Source: Selaginella tamariscina (Eukaryota > Streptophyta > Lycopodiopsida > Selaginellales > Selaginellaceae). From it: 64,000 nt of DNA. Position numbers and translations under genes: made by a program. The DNA is taken from the NCBI GenBank assembly GCA_003024785.1, contig PUQB01000167.1, positions 354,501-418,500 of the forward strand. The letters are read 5' to 3'. Shown here piece by piece: positions 9,047-20,690 of this stretch. Numbering within the stretch: the first letter of the stretch is position 1; the number at the start of each line of letters is the position of its first letter. The notes below the pieces were generated by a model that saw only the letters and a list, made by a program, of their open reading frames with translations, did not search any database and was not told where the DNA came from.

Positions 9047-12000
9047 ATGTTTAATACTGGAGATAAAGTATGTCTTCTTCGGAACAACGAGATAGTTGGC
9101 ACTGGAACTGTGGAAGTTCGAGATAATAATGCATCATGTCACAATATTGCCCAAGGATCTTGTGTGTACGTATGGGTGAACACCATTTACAAGCATGTTG
9201 AGGTTCTGGGAATGGAATTTGAGGAGGGTTCTCCTGTATTGTGGAATTTGGATGAAGTCAAGGCTGACACAGAATATGCAGAGTCACAAACAAATAGTAG
9301 CACGAGTTTACCAGATGATGGCTTGCCTGCTGTGATGGATGAGGTGATTCTCTTTCTTCGTGAGATTGAAGTCGGAAGAGGCATCATCACAGCTATAAAT
9401 CCAATGGAAGCAGTGTCAGAAGAGAAACTAGGGTCCGACTTCGTGGGTGTAGTTGTGACAGAGGTTTCACCTAATGGCACATTGTATCCTGGATCCCTCG
9501 TGAGGTGGCGAACATCTGAATTAAGACGGCAAGATGGTTCAACATATTCTGGGTTGGATTTCAATAATAACAACCCGGAAGAACAACTCATATTTGAAGA
9601 GGTTCCTTGCATTGGTCCTATTGTAAGAAAAAGGCGATTCATGGGTTGTAGATCTTCCCCTGCAAGTTTCAGCAAGAGGGTAAAGATGGATCCTACATCT
9701 TCCGAAAGTGTTACGAGCATTTCCACGATTGACTGTTGCAAGAAGAAGTGTTGTCAGATGGCAGACCGGAATGAAATTACCCAATGTAGACATGTCTTTC
9801 GTATGCTCACCCAAAAGCAAAGGCATGAGTTTGTATATGCTGCACTAACTGGGTGTATTGATGGAATGGCCTCGGACACAGGTTATCAGAGTACATCCAT
9901 GGTATTTAATAAGGTGGCCATCTGCTTCAAAGCTTGGTACAGTATATACGGGATCCCAAAGACCACGTTCTACCGTCGGAGGGATGAGTGGCTAGATGGA
10001 GCGCGAACCTCAGTTCATGGGAACACTCGCTTGGTCAAAACCCGCTCTCACATCATGGCAGCCATAGAGATACTCAAGGCTTTTGTGGAAGCAAATGCAG
10101 ACAGGATGCCTCACAAATGCCGAACCACAAATGCAGGGGTCAGGGAAAATCTCAAGGTTTTGCCTTCAATCTACACTCAATTGAAGCTGTGTGAACATGT
10201 GAACAAGTGCCTCAGTTTGATGGGGCTCCAAGCAATCTGCACTGGTACCTTCAACAACATATGGAATACTCATTTTAAGGATGTGGAGATTGCAAAACAC
10301 TCTAGCTTTTCCAAGTGTGACACTTGTACATCATTGAAGGCTGCAGAGGCTTGTGCAAAAACCTTGGTGGAGATCACTACCATTCAAAAGAAGATGGAGG
10401 CCCACATGATTGCACAACAAACTTGCCGGTCTCAGTACTATGCACACCGCATGCTTTCTGTGTCACGCCCATCAGAGTACCTGTGCTTGATCCATGACAA
10501 GATGGATCATTCAAAGACCAGCATTCCAAAGCTCTTTGCAACACCAAAGTGCCTTGGAAATGTCATGAAACTTCCGATTTCATTGACAGGTGTGCTAACA
10601 CATGGACACGGTTGTGAGTCATATGGACACTTTTCACTTCCACATTGGTCTAGCGACTCCAATTTCACTATTGGGTCGTTAGCCATGTGTTTCAGAAACC
10701 TTGAAGCCCACTCACAGACAAGTCCTATCAGTGATCTCAAAGTGAAGAAACAACACCTTCAACCTTTACATAATGCTCTCATGAACACATCTGCACTTGA
10801 GGCTACTTGGGAATATGAGAGGCATTGTCAACAGCCTGCACAGAAAAAGATGGCCCTGTTGAGAGTTCTGGTTCAGTGGAGGGATCTAGCTCAAATAGTG
10901 TACATGTGTCCTCAACATCAAATAAGCTTCCTCGTCATTTGCTTTTACAGATGGATAATTGTGCAGGCGAGAACAAAAATAGGTAAATCATTTTACTTAA
11001 GGGTTTCTCAAGCTCATACTTACTTTTATTTTCTAGATATGTGCTAGCATACTTGTCAATGCTTGTTGCCAAAGGTGTGTTTGAAACAATCACGCTCAGT
11101 TTCCTTATGGTTGGTCACACTCATGAAGATATTGATGCGTTCTTCAGCAAGGTCTCCAACTCTACAAAAAGGACAAGTGCACTTACCTTACCGCATATGA
11201 TGAATCTTTTTGAAAATTGCATCTCCAAAAAAAGTTGTGCTTTGCTTGTGACTGAGGTGCCAGACTTCAAAAAATTTCTCAAGGAGTATATAAAAGAAGG
11301 GAGTGATTCTTTAGTTGGTCACCTTGTGCCGCTACAATTCTTTTTCTCCATACGAGATGGTATACCTATTATGCAGTACAAGTTACGGCCATCAGAGCAG
11401 GAGTGGTTACCGAAAGAGGGCTTAATGCTCTTCAAAAGTGGAGAGGATGGAAAGCCACTTCTCCCAGAAGGACAACCAGACCCTATTCCATTGAGTGCCC
11501 AGCTCAAGGAACAAGAGGTTATTATTGATGGCATCAAAAAATATGTGGCATGGGTTCAAAAATCGATGCCAAAGAATTCTGATAAGGCAACTGGTTACTC
11601 AGAACTATATAAGCATGTGGTCACTATTGGGAGACTGTTGTTCGAGAGTTGGAAGGGCCTACTGTCACAAGTACAGAATTGCAACACCCTTTCTGGCCTA
11701 AAACAAGGTGGCGAGAGGAGATTGAAATGACATCACTGAGCATAGACGACATAGAAGCCAGTAGTGATGTGGAAGTGCAAACCCCACACTTTGTTGGACA
11801 AAGGAACCAAAAACCTAAAGCATACTTTGATTGCTGCAAGGATCTTCAAAAACTAATGATGGTTCTCATTACTCCAGATGCGTCATATAATCAGCCTATT
11901 TGGATGGGTCAAATTATCGACACACCTGAAGTAATCACAAAAATAGTATTGTTAAGGTTGCATGGTTCAAACCACAAAAAAGGCGACACGAGAAGGAGAG

Positions 12001-12163
12001 CGAAAGATATAATGGATGCCTAGAGAAAACATGGTCTCCCAATCAAAAAGACCCAGCATGTTTTATAAATGTTAAATCCATTCGATATGGGTGGATGTCA
12101 AGAAGCGTTGATAAAGTCACGATTAACAAAACTGCAAGGGAATGTATGTTTTCTGAAGCTTAA
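9047..12163 (+). pseudogene. RNase H-like transposase-like protein (DUF7869-like), frameshifted
   Basis: Start taken at 9047, just after the acceptor ending at 9041. N-terminus: GDKVCLLRNNEIVGTG, a small domain like that in the divergent gene, possibly repeated (MDEVILFLREIEVGRG near 9335). Then a Cys-rich CCKKKCCQ segment (about 9737), a helical region with YGIPKTTFYRRRDEW, and a zinc-binding-like KCDTCTSLKAAEAC (about 10315). The catalytic-like core follows: LCLIHDKMDHSKTSIPK (about 10482), MDNCAGENKN (about 10951), and FLMVGHTHEDIDAFFSKV (about 11100), which give three acidic positions as in DDE/RNase H-fold proteins. An intron with GT-AG ends lies at about 10983-11035. The C-terminal segment (IWMGQIIDTP, then VAWFKPQKRRHEKESER) ends at TAA 12161-12163. 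Frame changes near 10840, 11650 and 11950 are needed. Transposase activity is inferred from fold motifs; the family label is from memory. Confidence 0.6.
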
Positions 12164-12655
12164 AGCAATTACAAAATTATAAAATATCATATATTTAATA
12201 TTCATAATTATTATAAACTCTTTAATAATAGTACCAAATTGTATACTTAACTATATAAATTTAAAAAATGATATGGAAGATTGACTATATTATTATAGGA
12301 TTTTATATATATATTATTACTACTACAAATTTTTAATTAATAATGTTATATTTAAATATTAATATTTTAATAACAACATCAATATTTATATAATGTACCT
12401 CTTATGCTCTTCCTTAATTGTTATATTAGGCAATATATTATATAATTTAATACCTTCTACTTTTATAATGTTATTAATTTTTGTTCAATGAATGCTATAA
12501 TTTATTAAAGGGTAGAATACAAAATAGAATATTCTAAAGAATATTCTTTTCAAACATATATTCTAAAGAATATTCCTTTAATATTAGAAAATGCTAATTA
12601 AATAGCTAAAATTGCTAATTATTAGGAAATGGGACTATAGCCATGCCCATTTTAG
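12164..12655. other. AT-rich intergenic stretch
   Basis: About 490 bp of A/T-rich sequence with several GAATATTC-like palindromes (about 12520-12580). I see no coding region and no clear promoter or polyadenylation site. Confidence 0.6.
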
Positions 12656-12659
12656 TTAC

Positions 12660-14540
12660 AACTTGCATACTTGGGGAGGAGTGGTTCCAAGAAGGTGACA
12701 AACATCTCTCATAAGCAGTGTCGCTGGATGGGCATTGAGAAGCTGTATGCGATGTCAAGGGCGAAGATTCCAAACATGATGCGACTCCGATACCTGAACA
12801 AGCTCACCTGTCTCGAATCCAAGGCAGAACAACAACACTTGGGCTACCGGGCATGTAAGACAAGAGTGGATCAAGTGGTTCACCTTGGACTTTATATTGG
12901 AAGGTTGTGCGCGAGAAGCCATTCAGATCCTTAAGGGTTGCGAGAGGATGGTGAAGAAGTTGGAACGGATCGACTTCATTAGCTGGTTTGACGAGATGAG
13001 AACTCGGAGCAAGTGCCTGGTCTTTCAGCCCTTCCATGACTGCATACGGTTCACTTATTCGATGGAGCCGAATGAGTTTCTGGAGCGTGAGGAATCTACG
13101 CGTCGGATGATATGGAGGTAAGCTTTCAATCCAACATTGCTACTGTCTGACTTTGTGTTGCAGGTTCATACTGGCGAAGCAAATGACACCGTCCCATACG
13201 ATGAAGCTGTGGACAGATCATACAAGCGAGCCTCACATGTGGTCGAAGAGCAGAGGAGCTCTAACACCGTTCGAACGGGAGCATGTTCCATTCTGGCTCG
13301 ACTGTCTGTCGCAACAGCCACCAGCTTGGGAGAGCACACTATTCGACATGCACGGCAATGATCTACCAACGATTGTTTGGGAGCCAGAAGAAGTAGAGGC
13401 TATCAAGAAGAGCAAAATGAAGAAGACGGTGCGGAAGACAACTACACCTGCAAAGGGATCGGGAGCGGGACCAAGCTCTTCTACAGCACCTCCGCCGGCA
13501 TTCGACTTTACAATCAATGAGGTACAGCCACTTGTAGCTAGTTTGGACATCAAGGACGACCTGATGACCTTCATCCCGACCCTAGCTGCATCCCATGGAT
13601 CCTACGACCTAGTTGTGTGTGACATGGAGGAGATGAGCAGGTCTTTCTTCGAGCCGGGTGCTTCCTAGACAGAGGTGTACACCAAGCTCTGACAACAGGT
13701 TGACAGACTACATACGGTTGAGTCACAAACGGTGTTCCAGGAAGTGGTAGGTGAATACGGCTTCAACCTCATCATCCTCGACTTGCCCAATGAGCTTGTA
13801 TATGGAGGTGCTAGCATCAACAAGGACATTGTGCAGCTAGATCCGGTGAAGTTTGAGGAGGCCTTGTAGTTCAGTGGAATGCACTTGGCAGCGAGTGGTT
13901 TCATGGTCGTCTTTGCGAGTTCTCCTTCTGTTTCGGCGGTGATTCAGGCGGCTGCAGTAATCAACTTGGAGGTTGCAAGGACTTACAGCGTCTATTGTGC
14001 ACGAGGCTGGGGATACCGTGACAAAATTAAGGTAAGCTGGCTATTCAAGTTCAAGTTTAACTTGGTCTATGTGGCAGGATAACTTGTTAGTTCTCTTGGT
14101 GCTGCAAAGCTCTGAGAAGAAGTCGAAGAGGCCAAACCCTCTGGCGTTGACGAACACGATCCTCGTTGACACTGCCGACCGTTATCAGGAGGCTTGGTAA
14201 GGAAGTACTTTGCTATGTTTATCCTAATGGAAGTTTGTGCAGGATTATGATTCAACCGAAGAGTGTTCGACTCATGCAGCTTTTGATCGAGCGTCTCAGT
14301 AGACCTGACGACCTAGTCTGGGATATTGGTTCCGGAACCGGGTCATCATTGTTAGCTGCCGTCGAGCTCGGAAGGAATATTATAGGAACCGAGAAGAGTT
14401 TCAAACTCTCTAGGTTGGCAACAAACAAGCTTGCAGAGAACATTAGACCAAAAGAGTTACCTACTCAAACACCTCCACGTCCAAGCGTAACTGGTGGTTT
14501 GAGAACTGCAGCTTTACTTAAGATGAAGAAGAAACTTTAG
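12660..14540 (+). pseudogene. DNA methyltransferase-like paralogue of the minus-strand gene, decayed
   Basis: Coding-like segments in more than one frame: 12671-12934, 12885-13118, then after a short GT-AG intron (about 13119-13162) a long segment to 13668 with a basic linker (MKKTVRKTTTPAKG) and FDFTINEVQPLVASLDIKDD, which matches the layout of the minus-strand gene linker. Next, FNLIILDLPNELVYGG (about 13750) occupies the methyltransferase motif IV position. AASGFMVVFASSPSVSAV (about 13885) fits the following strand-helix, and DLVWDIGSGTGSSLLAAVEL then IIGTEKS (about 14310-14400) is a good motif I plus acidic loop. Order IV-then-I is beta-class (N4/N6-adenine or cytosine type). In-frame stops at about 13668, 13690 and 13868 break it. 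No ParB-like domain is seen in this copy. DLPN instead of DPPY questions activity. Confidence 0.55.
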
Positions 14541-14731
14541 CTAATGTATATTGAGTAATAAATTAAGCTAAAATAAAAAAAAATAAAATAGAAATACAAC
14601 ATTTTAATAGAATTCTTTTTTGCCGACTGAGGCCAATACTGCCAACCAAAAAGAATATTCCAAAATATTCTAGAATATTCTTGAATATTCAAGCCCAGGC
14701 TTCCTGGGCCCCAAGCCTCCAAAATGGCGAC
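14541..14731. other. Right flank of region 1, with clustered GAATATTC palindromes
   Basis: A-rich sequence followed by several copies of GAATATTC/AAATATTC (14648-14690) and CCCAGGCTTCCTGGG, a 15-bp dyad (14694-14708). Homology to the Crinkler-like gene begins abruptly at about 14732, so this is a candidate element boundary. No terminal inverted repeat can be checked because the left end is outside the window. Confidence 0.4.
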
Positions 14732-14830
14732 ACTCCTTTTGAACGTGTGCAACGATGGTTACATCTCTATCGTGATCATGTTTCCTACAACGGTGGATCG
14801 TGAGAAGCAGAAAAACAAGAGCAATGAGAA
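14732..14830 (+). pseudogene. Crinkler-like gene, 3' fragment (unit 0)
   Basis: About 95% like 60952-61050 by eye: TTTTGAACGTGTGCAACGAT onward, through the lysine-rich EKQKNKSN segment. It begins abruptly after region 1 and diverges after AAGAGCAATG. It is the tail of a copy whose body is missing here, in the same orientation as the longer gene at 57967. Confidence 0.8.
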
Positions 14831-14906
14831 GAAAGGGCTTTAAGGAGGGAAAAACAATTGCTTACCAGATCTTTAAGATCTTAAGACAGAGAGGAAGGAG
14901 ACATAC

Positions 14907-15122
14907 CTAGCAGCTTGAGGTGCGGCTGAAGCTTCTTAGCAGCAAATACTAGCACTTTCATGCCAATCACTTCGTCGTATGTGAGCTCCTTCAGCTCTTC
15001 CACATACCGGTAGCATCCAGATTTTCCACAGTACGATCAATCACAACCACTTTGTCAACAGCCATTTGTGATTCCAGATATGCCCGCACGGTAGGGCTTC
15101 GATCCGGCATTTTGGCATCCAT
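14907..15122 (-). pseudogene. Unidentified minus-strand exon fragment
   Basis: Starts with ATG at 15122 (MDAKMPDRSPTVRAYL, then VDKVVVIDRT); after one frameshift it continues GCYRYVEELKELTYDEV and MKVLVFAAKKLQPHLKLL, ending at a good splice donor (GTATGT, 14906-14901). The amino-acid pattern looks like genuine coding sequence, but I do not recognise the family. It lies between a Crinkler tail and a GST. Confidence 0.4.
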
Positions 15123-15640
15123 CTTCACCTAATGTTTAGGGTTTTCAACAAGATTCTCAACCCTTTCAAAAGTTAAGTTGGTATTGCTGAAGTCAAATGT
15201 TGTACCATTTAGGAAAACATTATCTTCTAAAAAATTCCTTAACTATACTAGCTAAAATAATACATTTTAGCATTGGGAGCGCTCCATGGAAAGGTATGAA
15301 TACATACTAATGAACATGAAAATTTTTGGTCACTAACAAACTTCTATAGAATGTAATGTTGCTGAAGAGCAGTAAGAGCCATTGAAATGGCAAGTTGGAA
15401 GTTCTCTTCCTTTAGAAATTAAACTTTTCTTTTCTTTATTTTACACAGTACAAGTGTCATATTACAAATTAAATTTCTCCTTTGACCATTGACCTTATGG
15501 TCTTACAATGCAATTTCCGAGTCACCAGATTGGAAAGATTACAAAAACTAAAATGCGTTGTCATCCTTTTCTAGAAACTTCATATATAAACAAGTTATAT
15601 ACAGCATAAAGACAACAAGTGCATATTTCACATTGCAGAA

Positions 15641-15916
15641 ATGCCACATGAAGAAGTAAAGCTCCTCACAGCATGGACAACTCCATTTGGCACTCGAGCA
15701 CATATCACTATGGAGCTCAAAGGTATCAAATATGACGTCCTCCCGCAGGATCTAAAAAATAAGAGCAAATTGCTCTTGGATTCAAATCATGTTCACAAGA
15801 AGATCCCTATTCTAATCCATACTGGCAAACCCATTCCATCATTTTACATTATGTGGATGAAACTTGGCCTAAGAAAGCTCCATTTTTATCTTTTGATCTG
15901 TTTGAGCGTTCTCACA
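15641..15916 (+). pseudogene. Tau-class glutathione S-transferase, exon 1 (GST A), interrupted by transposons
   Basis: Encodes the thioredoxin-fold N-terminal half: VKLLTAWTTPFGTRAHITME, LKGIKYDVLPQDLKNKSKLL, and VHKKIPILIHTGKPI, which match the tau-GST pattern (W-x-S-P-F near the catalytic Ser, then VHKKVPVLIHNGKP). The Ser position reads Thr (WTTPF). About 11 bases are missing after GKPI compared with the copy at 57328, which shifts the frame before the ESSIILHYVDE motif. Homology stops at about 15916 (CGTTCTCAC), where family C retrotransposon sequence begins. Exon 2 of the same gene is most likely at 54020. GSTs conjugate glutathione to electrophiles in the cytosol; this copy cannot. Confidence 0.75.
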
Positions 15917-16395
15917 CCTCCATTGGGCTACACCCAATTGTAGTGTGTGTCAAGTTATTATAACATATCTCAGCCATATCCAAGTGTTCAGCCTAATCAA
16001 GTTAATTACTTTTAACTTACCATTCGTAAATAAATGGTCAAATGGAGAGGATGAACCGACAAGTTGAGGATTATCTTGAAATGTTATGTTCTATTGAACC
16101 CCAGCATCGTAACAAACTGTTTAAACAACGTTCCCCAAGACTTTTTAGTAAATCGGAGATTCCGACATGAGATCATGATTTTCGATAGTCCGCGCACTCT
16201 TATGACTTTATGGAAAAACAAATTTGTTGCTTGTTTTGCATTCACTATTTGTACAGTTGGAATGAAATAAACCAATTGACCACTACCATGAGGGCATTAA
16301 AACCACAAAATTTGGCAATCTTGTAACAAAGTCCAAAGTAACACTTTTGAAATGGTTGCTACGGATCAATATACATTGCAACTTCCTGTCCAAGG
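15917..16395. mobile_element. Scrambled Ty3/gypsy (family C) integrase fragments
   Basis: Three blocks match the C1 integrase (35790-36240): 15920-16010 minus, about 16035-16090 plus, and 16090-16390 minus. The minus block reads VIRVRGLSKIMI and TLFKQFVTM, equal to the C1 reading around 35960-36050. The orientation switch shows inversion after insertion. Confidence 0.7.
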
Positions 16396-16674
16396 AGCTA
16401 GTCAATTCTTGGGCTTGTCAATTTGCTTGCAAGCCTAAAAGGATTGCCCTAGTTCATGTTTTATAAGACTAGTGGATGAGGCCTTGCTCTGGTCGCCTCA
16501 TTCATGCCAAGTTAGGAACAATACTTGCAACTCGGCTAGCCCACACATCATGAGTCATGAGGTGAGCCTTAATCATGGACTTGGACAATTGGGGGTATGA
16601 GTTCCTAAGTGATGAGTTCCTAATGCATGCACTTTACTAGATAATGTAGGGGTTTCCAAAGAGGGATTTGAATG
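16396..16674 (+). repeat. Partial LTR of family C (left piece)
   Basis: Matches the reverse complement of 53060-53310 in the C2 LTR (for example GATGAGGCCTTGCT and GGCTAGCCCACACATCAT). It is interrupted at GAATG (16670-16674) by the outer gag-only element and resumes at 31840. Confidence 0.65.
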
Positions 16675-17328
16675 TGGTTGACGGTGGTCTAACACCTTCA
16701 AACTACCAATCAGTGCGGACAAGCGACGGGATGAAGGACGAGCGACCGGGACGAAGGACGAGTGACTTGTAAGGAAGGTACCACCATGGATCAACTACCC
16801 ATGGTACGTAGGACAACACATGTGTGGGAGGCGCATAAATGAGATTGACAGGACTCTGTCACATGGCGGCATGCCAATAAGTAAGTGCCACTTGTACCTA
16901 GGTTCTAGCGCTAAATGACCCACTACATAAGCAGGAAGGCGAGTAGTGGGTCGGGGGTCTTTTGGAGTCAAGTCTGCGTCTTGTATCTTGCTCCCCTGTC
17001 GGAGGTAGTTTGTACTCAGGTAGGCACTACATTTATAAATGCATACTCCTATTCACCATCTTAACGTGTGTTCCCTACTGCCCCGCGCCTAGGAAGCAAC
17101 ACACTCTGTTAACCACCACAGTGATACCCACAGGAGAACTCCCCCACCCCTATACACGAACCCTTGAGGCGTCCAGGTAGAGGCTATTCAGCACCTTTCA
17201 GTACTTCCGAGGTAACACCGGCTTGCCGGTTCGAACCCCCTAGGATTGCATGCTATCCATAGCATCCTGGTGACCACTGAGGCTTCCTAAGAAGCACCAC
17301 ATCTAGCCTGCGAAGTCCCCGACAACCA
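16675..17328 (+). repeat. LTR of outer family A element, left
   Basis: Closest to the LTR at 31170-31839: both contain TAGCGCTAAATGACCCAC-like sequence and the promoter-proximal phrase GGAGTCAAGTCTGCGTCTTG. Ends at GACAACCA, followed by TTTGTGGCGGAGGG, the presumed primer-binding region (tRNA not identified). Confidence 0.8.
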
Positions 17329-17359
17329 TTTGTGGCGGAGGGATAAATAATACACACGG

Positions 17360-19228
17360 ATGGAGTTCACTATAGCAAGTAGAGTTGCAGCCCGAAGGAG
17401 AGCCGGGATTAACTTGTTCAAACAACTAGAGATCAACGAGCATCAGCTAGCCAGGAGAATGCGACAAGCCGGTCGAGGGAGGTTGATGGAAGGCAGCGAG
17501 GCACCTCGATTGCCACAATTGGCCCCTGCCTCACCTACCCGAGGGAACAACGCAAATACTGCATGGTTGAATCTCCGAGTAGTGATAAACCCGGCACAGC
17601 AGCGGCAGAGGTGGTTGCACGCTGCCGACAACAAAGAAGGATATGAAGTAACTGCAGCACATCTGAACGTTAGTCTAGGCACACAGCATGTGGGAATGAG
17701 TAGCACCCCGATGGGTGACTTCGCTCGACAATGACCTATGATATAGAGTGGGATGGATGGCAGGACGATGGAAGCCCTCCACCTCTCGACGTAGGCAAAA
17801 GTGACGGTCACGATGAGCCTCCACACCAAATAGCAGAACCCGTGTTCGACGAGTACCCCGAAGGAGGAAACCCCGCATAGAAGAACCCCAGAAAAGGGAA
17901 GGCCTGCGGCGGAGGCAGGAATCTCGAGGTGGTGAAAGCAGCACGGATAGCAATGAGGGACGTGAGTCGGAGGTCTAGCATGGCCAACGCCACGACGGAC
18001 ATAAGGTAGGAAACCCAGGGCCACCGTCACCCACCATGGTAAGGCGGGGGCCTATGGCTTCCCGGAAAGAGGGGGGAAGAGCCTCATCCAGAAGGCCCCT
18101 GTAGGGAGGGGCATCAATTGCCAATAAGGCAACCTTTGCATCAGGAGTTCAGCCGATTAGATGATGTAGCAGGCCAGGTGGTTACCAGGATGAGAACCCA
18201 AGACCTCGGAAGGCCAGGGTACACATGGGACGACCACCAGCACGAAGGCAATTGGACGTCGACGAGCTGACAAACTGGTAAGAGGTACCAGTAAGGGGGG
18301 CTGCATAGTAGCCACTCTGGGCAAGGGATGAGGAGATTCTGTCTAGGGGCAGAGGAGATTCGCTCGAGCGACCAGCACCGTACCGGCCCCGTGAGGGAAA
18401 TCCGCCAGGGCCACGACAGAGCCGCAATCATCACTAGATGAGGGAATACCATCCAGCCGAGGTAAGCTGCACTATTAGCTGATGTTAGTCCCATGGAGGG
18501 GGCCCCAAGGGACAACTAGGAGGAGCCCGTCCTTGTCACCCACCCTCAACAGAAGGGTAGGGCCGCGAGGGAGGAGAAGGGTACCCACAGAATACCAAGA
18601 CGTCGACTACACTACATCCAAAGCGGAGGGTCCAAATCGGAGCATTTCTCAGGCTCAACGAGACGTCATGGGAATCGATCTGGATAACTTACTAGCCCAC
18701 GCACTCAATCAGATGTAGGAGAGCACCGTAACAGTGCCCTTACCCACATTTCATGGAGCGAAAGGGGAAGACGCAGACCAACACGTACACAAGTTCGAAC
18801 ATGTATGCAAACTCCAGAGCATAATCAACAATCACAAGAAGCTGAGTGCATTTGCATGCACTCTAGACAAGAAGGCACACGCCTGGTGGATGCGATTCCA
18901 CGAGGCAAACGAAGGAGCTTGCTGGGAAACCGCACGGAGGGCGTTTCTGGATACCTTTCGGAAGGAAAAGAGTGAAGAAGAGGTGATCCACAAGCTAATG
19001 AGCTTGAAACAAAAAGCGAGAGAGTCGGTCAACGAATACACGGTTCGCATGTTGGGATACATCGCCCGGCTAAGGGATGCCCCAGTTGACTTAACCAAGA
19101 AAATGTGGTACCGAAAGGGACTACGGCCGGAGATCTACAAGTGGATCGGCTTAAATGACGACCAAATGTTCGGCAAACTACTCCGATACGCCAAGAAGGC
19201 TGAGAAGCGGGAAGCCGAAAGACGTTAG
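17360..19228 (+). pseudogene. Family A gag polyprotein (outer copy), stops inside
   Basis: One reading frame carries the blocks 17360-17734 (MEFTIASRVAARRRAG...), 18482-18718 and 18734-19228, interrupted by a few stops (17732, 18716, 19226), as in a decaying single polyprotein. The last block is a retrotransposon gag capsid domain: AHAWWMRFHEANEGACW, then FRKEKSEEEVIHKLMSLKQ and YTVRMLGYIARLRDAPVDL. Gag forms the cytoplasmic virus-like particle. The inner copy has a close parallel at 22462-24470. Confidence 0.75.
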
Positions 19229-20690
19229 GGAGGAAGATGTAGGACATATCGAATGCTGAAGAGGCAAATGACACCACCTCTGATGAGGAAAACCTCTCCG
19301 ATGTTCCAAAGCTGGCCAAAAAGGAGAGACGGTCGGGAGCCAAGGGGCACATGCAGCTGCAGCGTGGGGAGGCCCAACGAGGGGCCACACGGAAGGAAGA
19401 CTTAACCACAACACTGGCTCAAATGGGATACACCGCACGCAGGGACAAGTACGGCCGGGTATGTAGCATCCGTGGGTCCCACAACATGGACGATTGCTAT
19501 TGGATGGCCAAACTCCTGAGCAACAGGCTACCACAAGCGGCCGCATTGATGGTAGAACGAAGGGCCAGAGGGGATGCAGATAGCCGAAGGAGTTACGGCC
19601 GCAAGACGAAGGGAGATAATCATCTCGTAGGAGGTCTCGTTCTGGAGACCGGAATCGTAGATCTTCTTCCCGCGAGCGACAATTGTACCGACCCAGGTAT
19701 GGCGACAGAGAGAGATAGACGGAACACAAGGAGATGATGTGCGCACTTTGCAGAGGCCCACACCCACTTTACCGATGTTCATGGGTATCAATAATCAAAC
19801 TGATGCTAGAGGCACAAGCAACCAACGTCGCTAGGGCGGGTAACGGGTAGATCCCCGCTAGCCCAACGCCCATCCCCCACACCGCAAGTAAACCAAGTAA
19901 ATGTCGTACTACTAGGATAGGACATCGGGACAAACATAGTGCCGTAGGCTCCCTTAGCAGATGAAACCAGGCAACCGCAAGGGCGTGGAACCAGGGGAAC
20001 ACAAAGGTGTGCAGAAAGGAAATAGGCAACAAAACCCCCAGTGTTAAAGCAGTGGCTAAGGAAGCAAATTGAAGGACCGACTGCCTCAGGACATGAAGCC
20101 CAGCCAAGGCCAAGAATCACTGAGAAAGGCAAGGAGACAACGACGCCATGCCTTCATAAGGGGAGAGGCCCAGACGTCGACGGGACAGGAAGCACCGCTG
20201 ATTCCAGCCACACGATGGGAGAATCGGGCACAACCATCAGCAAGGCCCCCACCAAAAGGCAGTGCAACCACAATGGACTACATAAATGACATGCCAACCA
20301 TTCCGATTCACATGACAGGCCACATCATTAGCGAGATGATTATAGATGGAGGGTTGGCAGTCAACGTCATGTCAGCAAAGCTCCATAGGGAGCTGCGTAT
20401 GCCGACTCCGGAGCCTACTCCCTTCTAGGTACGCATGACAAATTAGACCGAGGTGGCACTTAAGGGCATCTTGAGGGCAGTAGAAGTGAGGTCCAAACGG
20501 TCAAATTTTGGATAAACGTTGTGGTCCTAGACATGCACGCCAGGGGGGGATTCGACCTACTCCTTGGTCGACCTTAGCTCAGGGGTGCGAAGGTGCAGCA
20601 CAACTGGGAGCACCAACAAATAAGATTCCAAACCAGACGGGTGATAAGGTCTGTACCCATAGGCCAAACCTAGGCCCTCGCACAAAAATT
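19228..20690 (+). pseudogene. Family A zinc knuckle and aspartic protease (outer copy)
   Basis: A CCHC-like knuckle CSIRGSHNMDDC follows the capsid (about 19460), and a second one, CALCxxPHPLYRCSW-like, is near 19740. A retropepsin-like domain lies at about 20280-20430, with IISEMIIDGGLAVNVMSAKL where an active enzyme would have D-S/T-G; here it is DGG. A downstream FDLLLGRP (about 20550) is the typical protease C-terminal motif. Several frameshifts occur. Confidence 0.65.
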
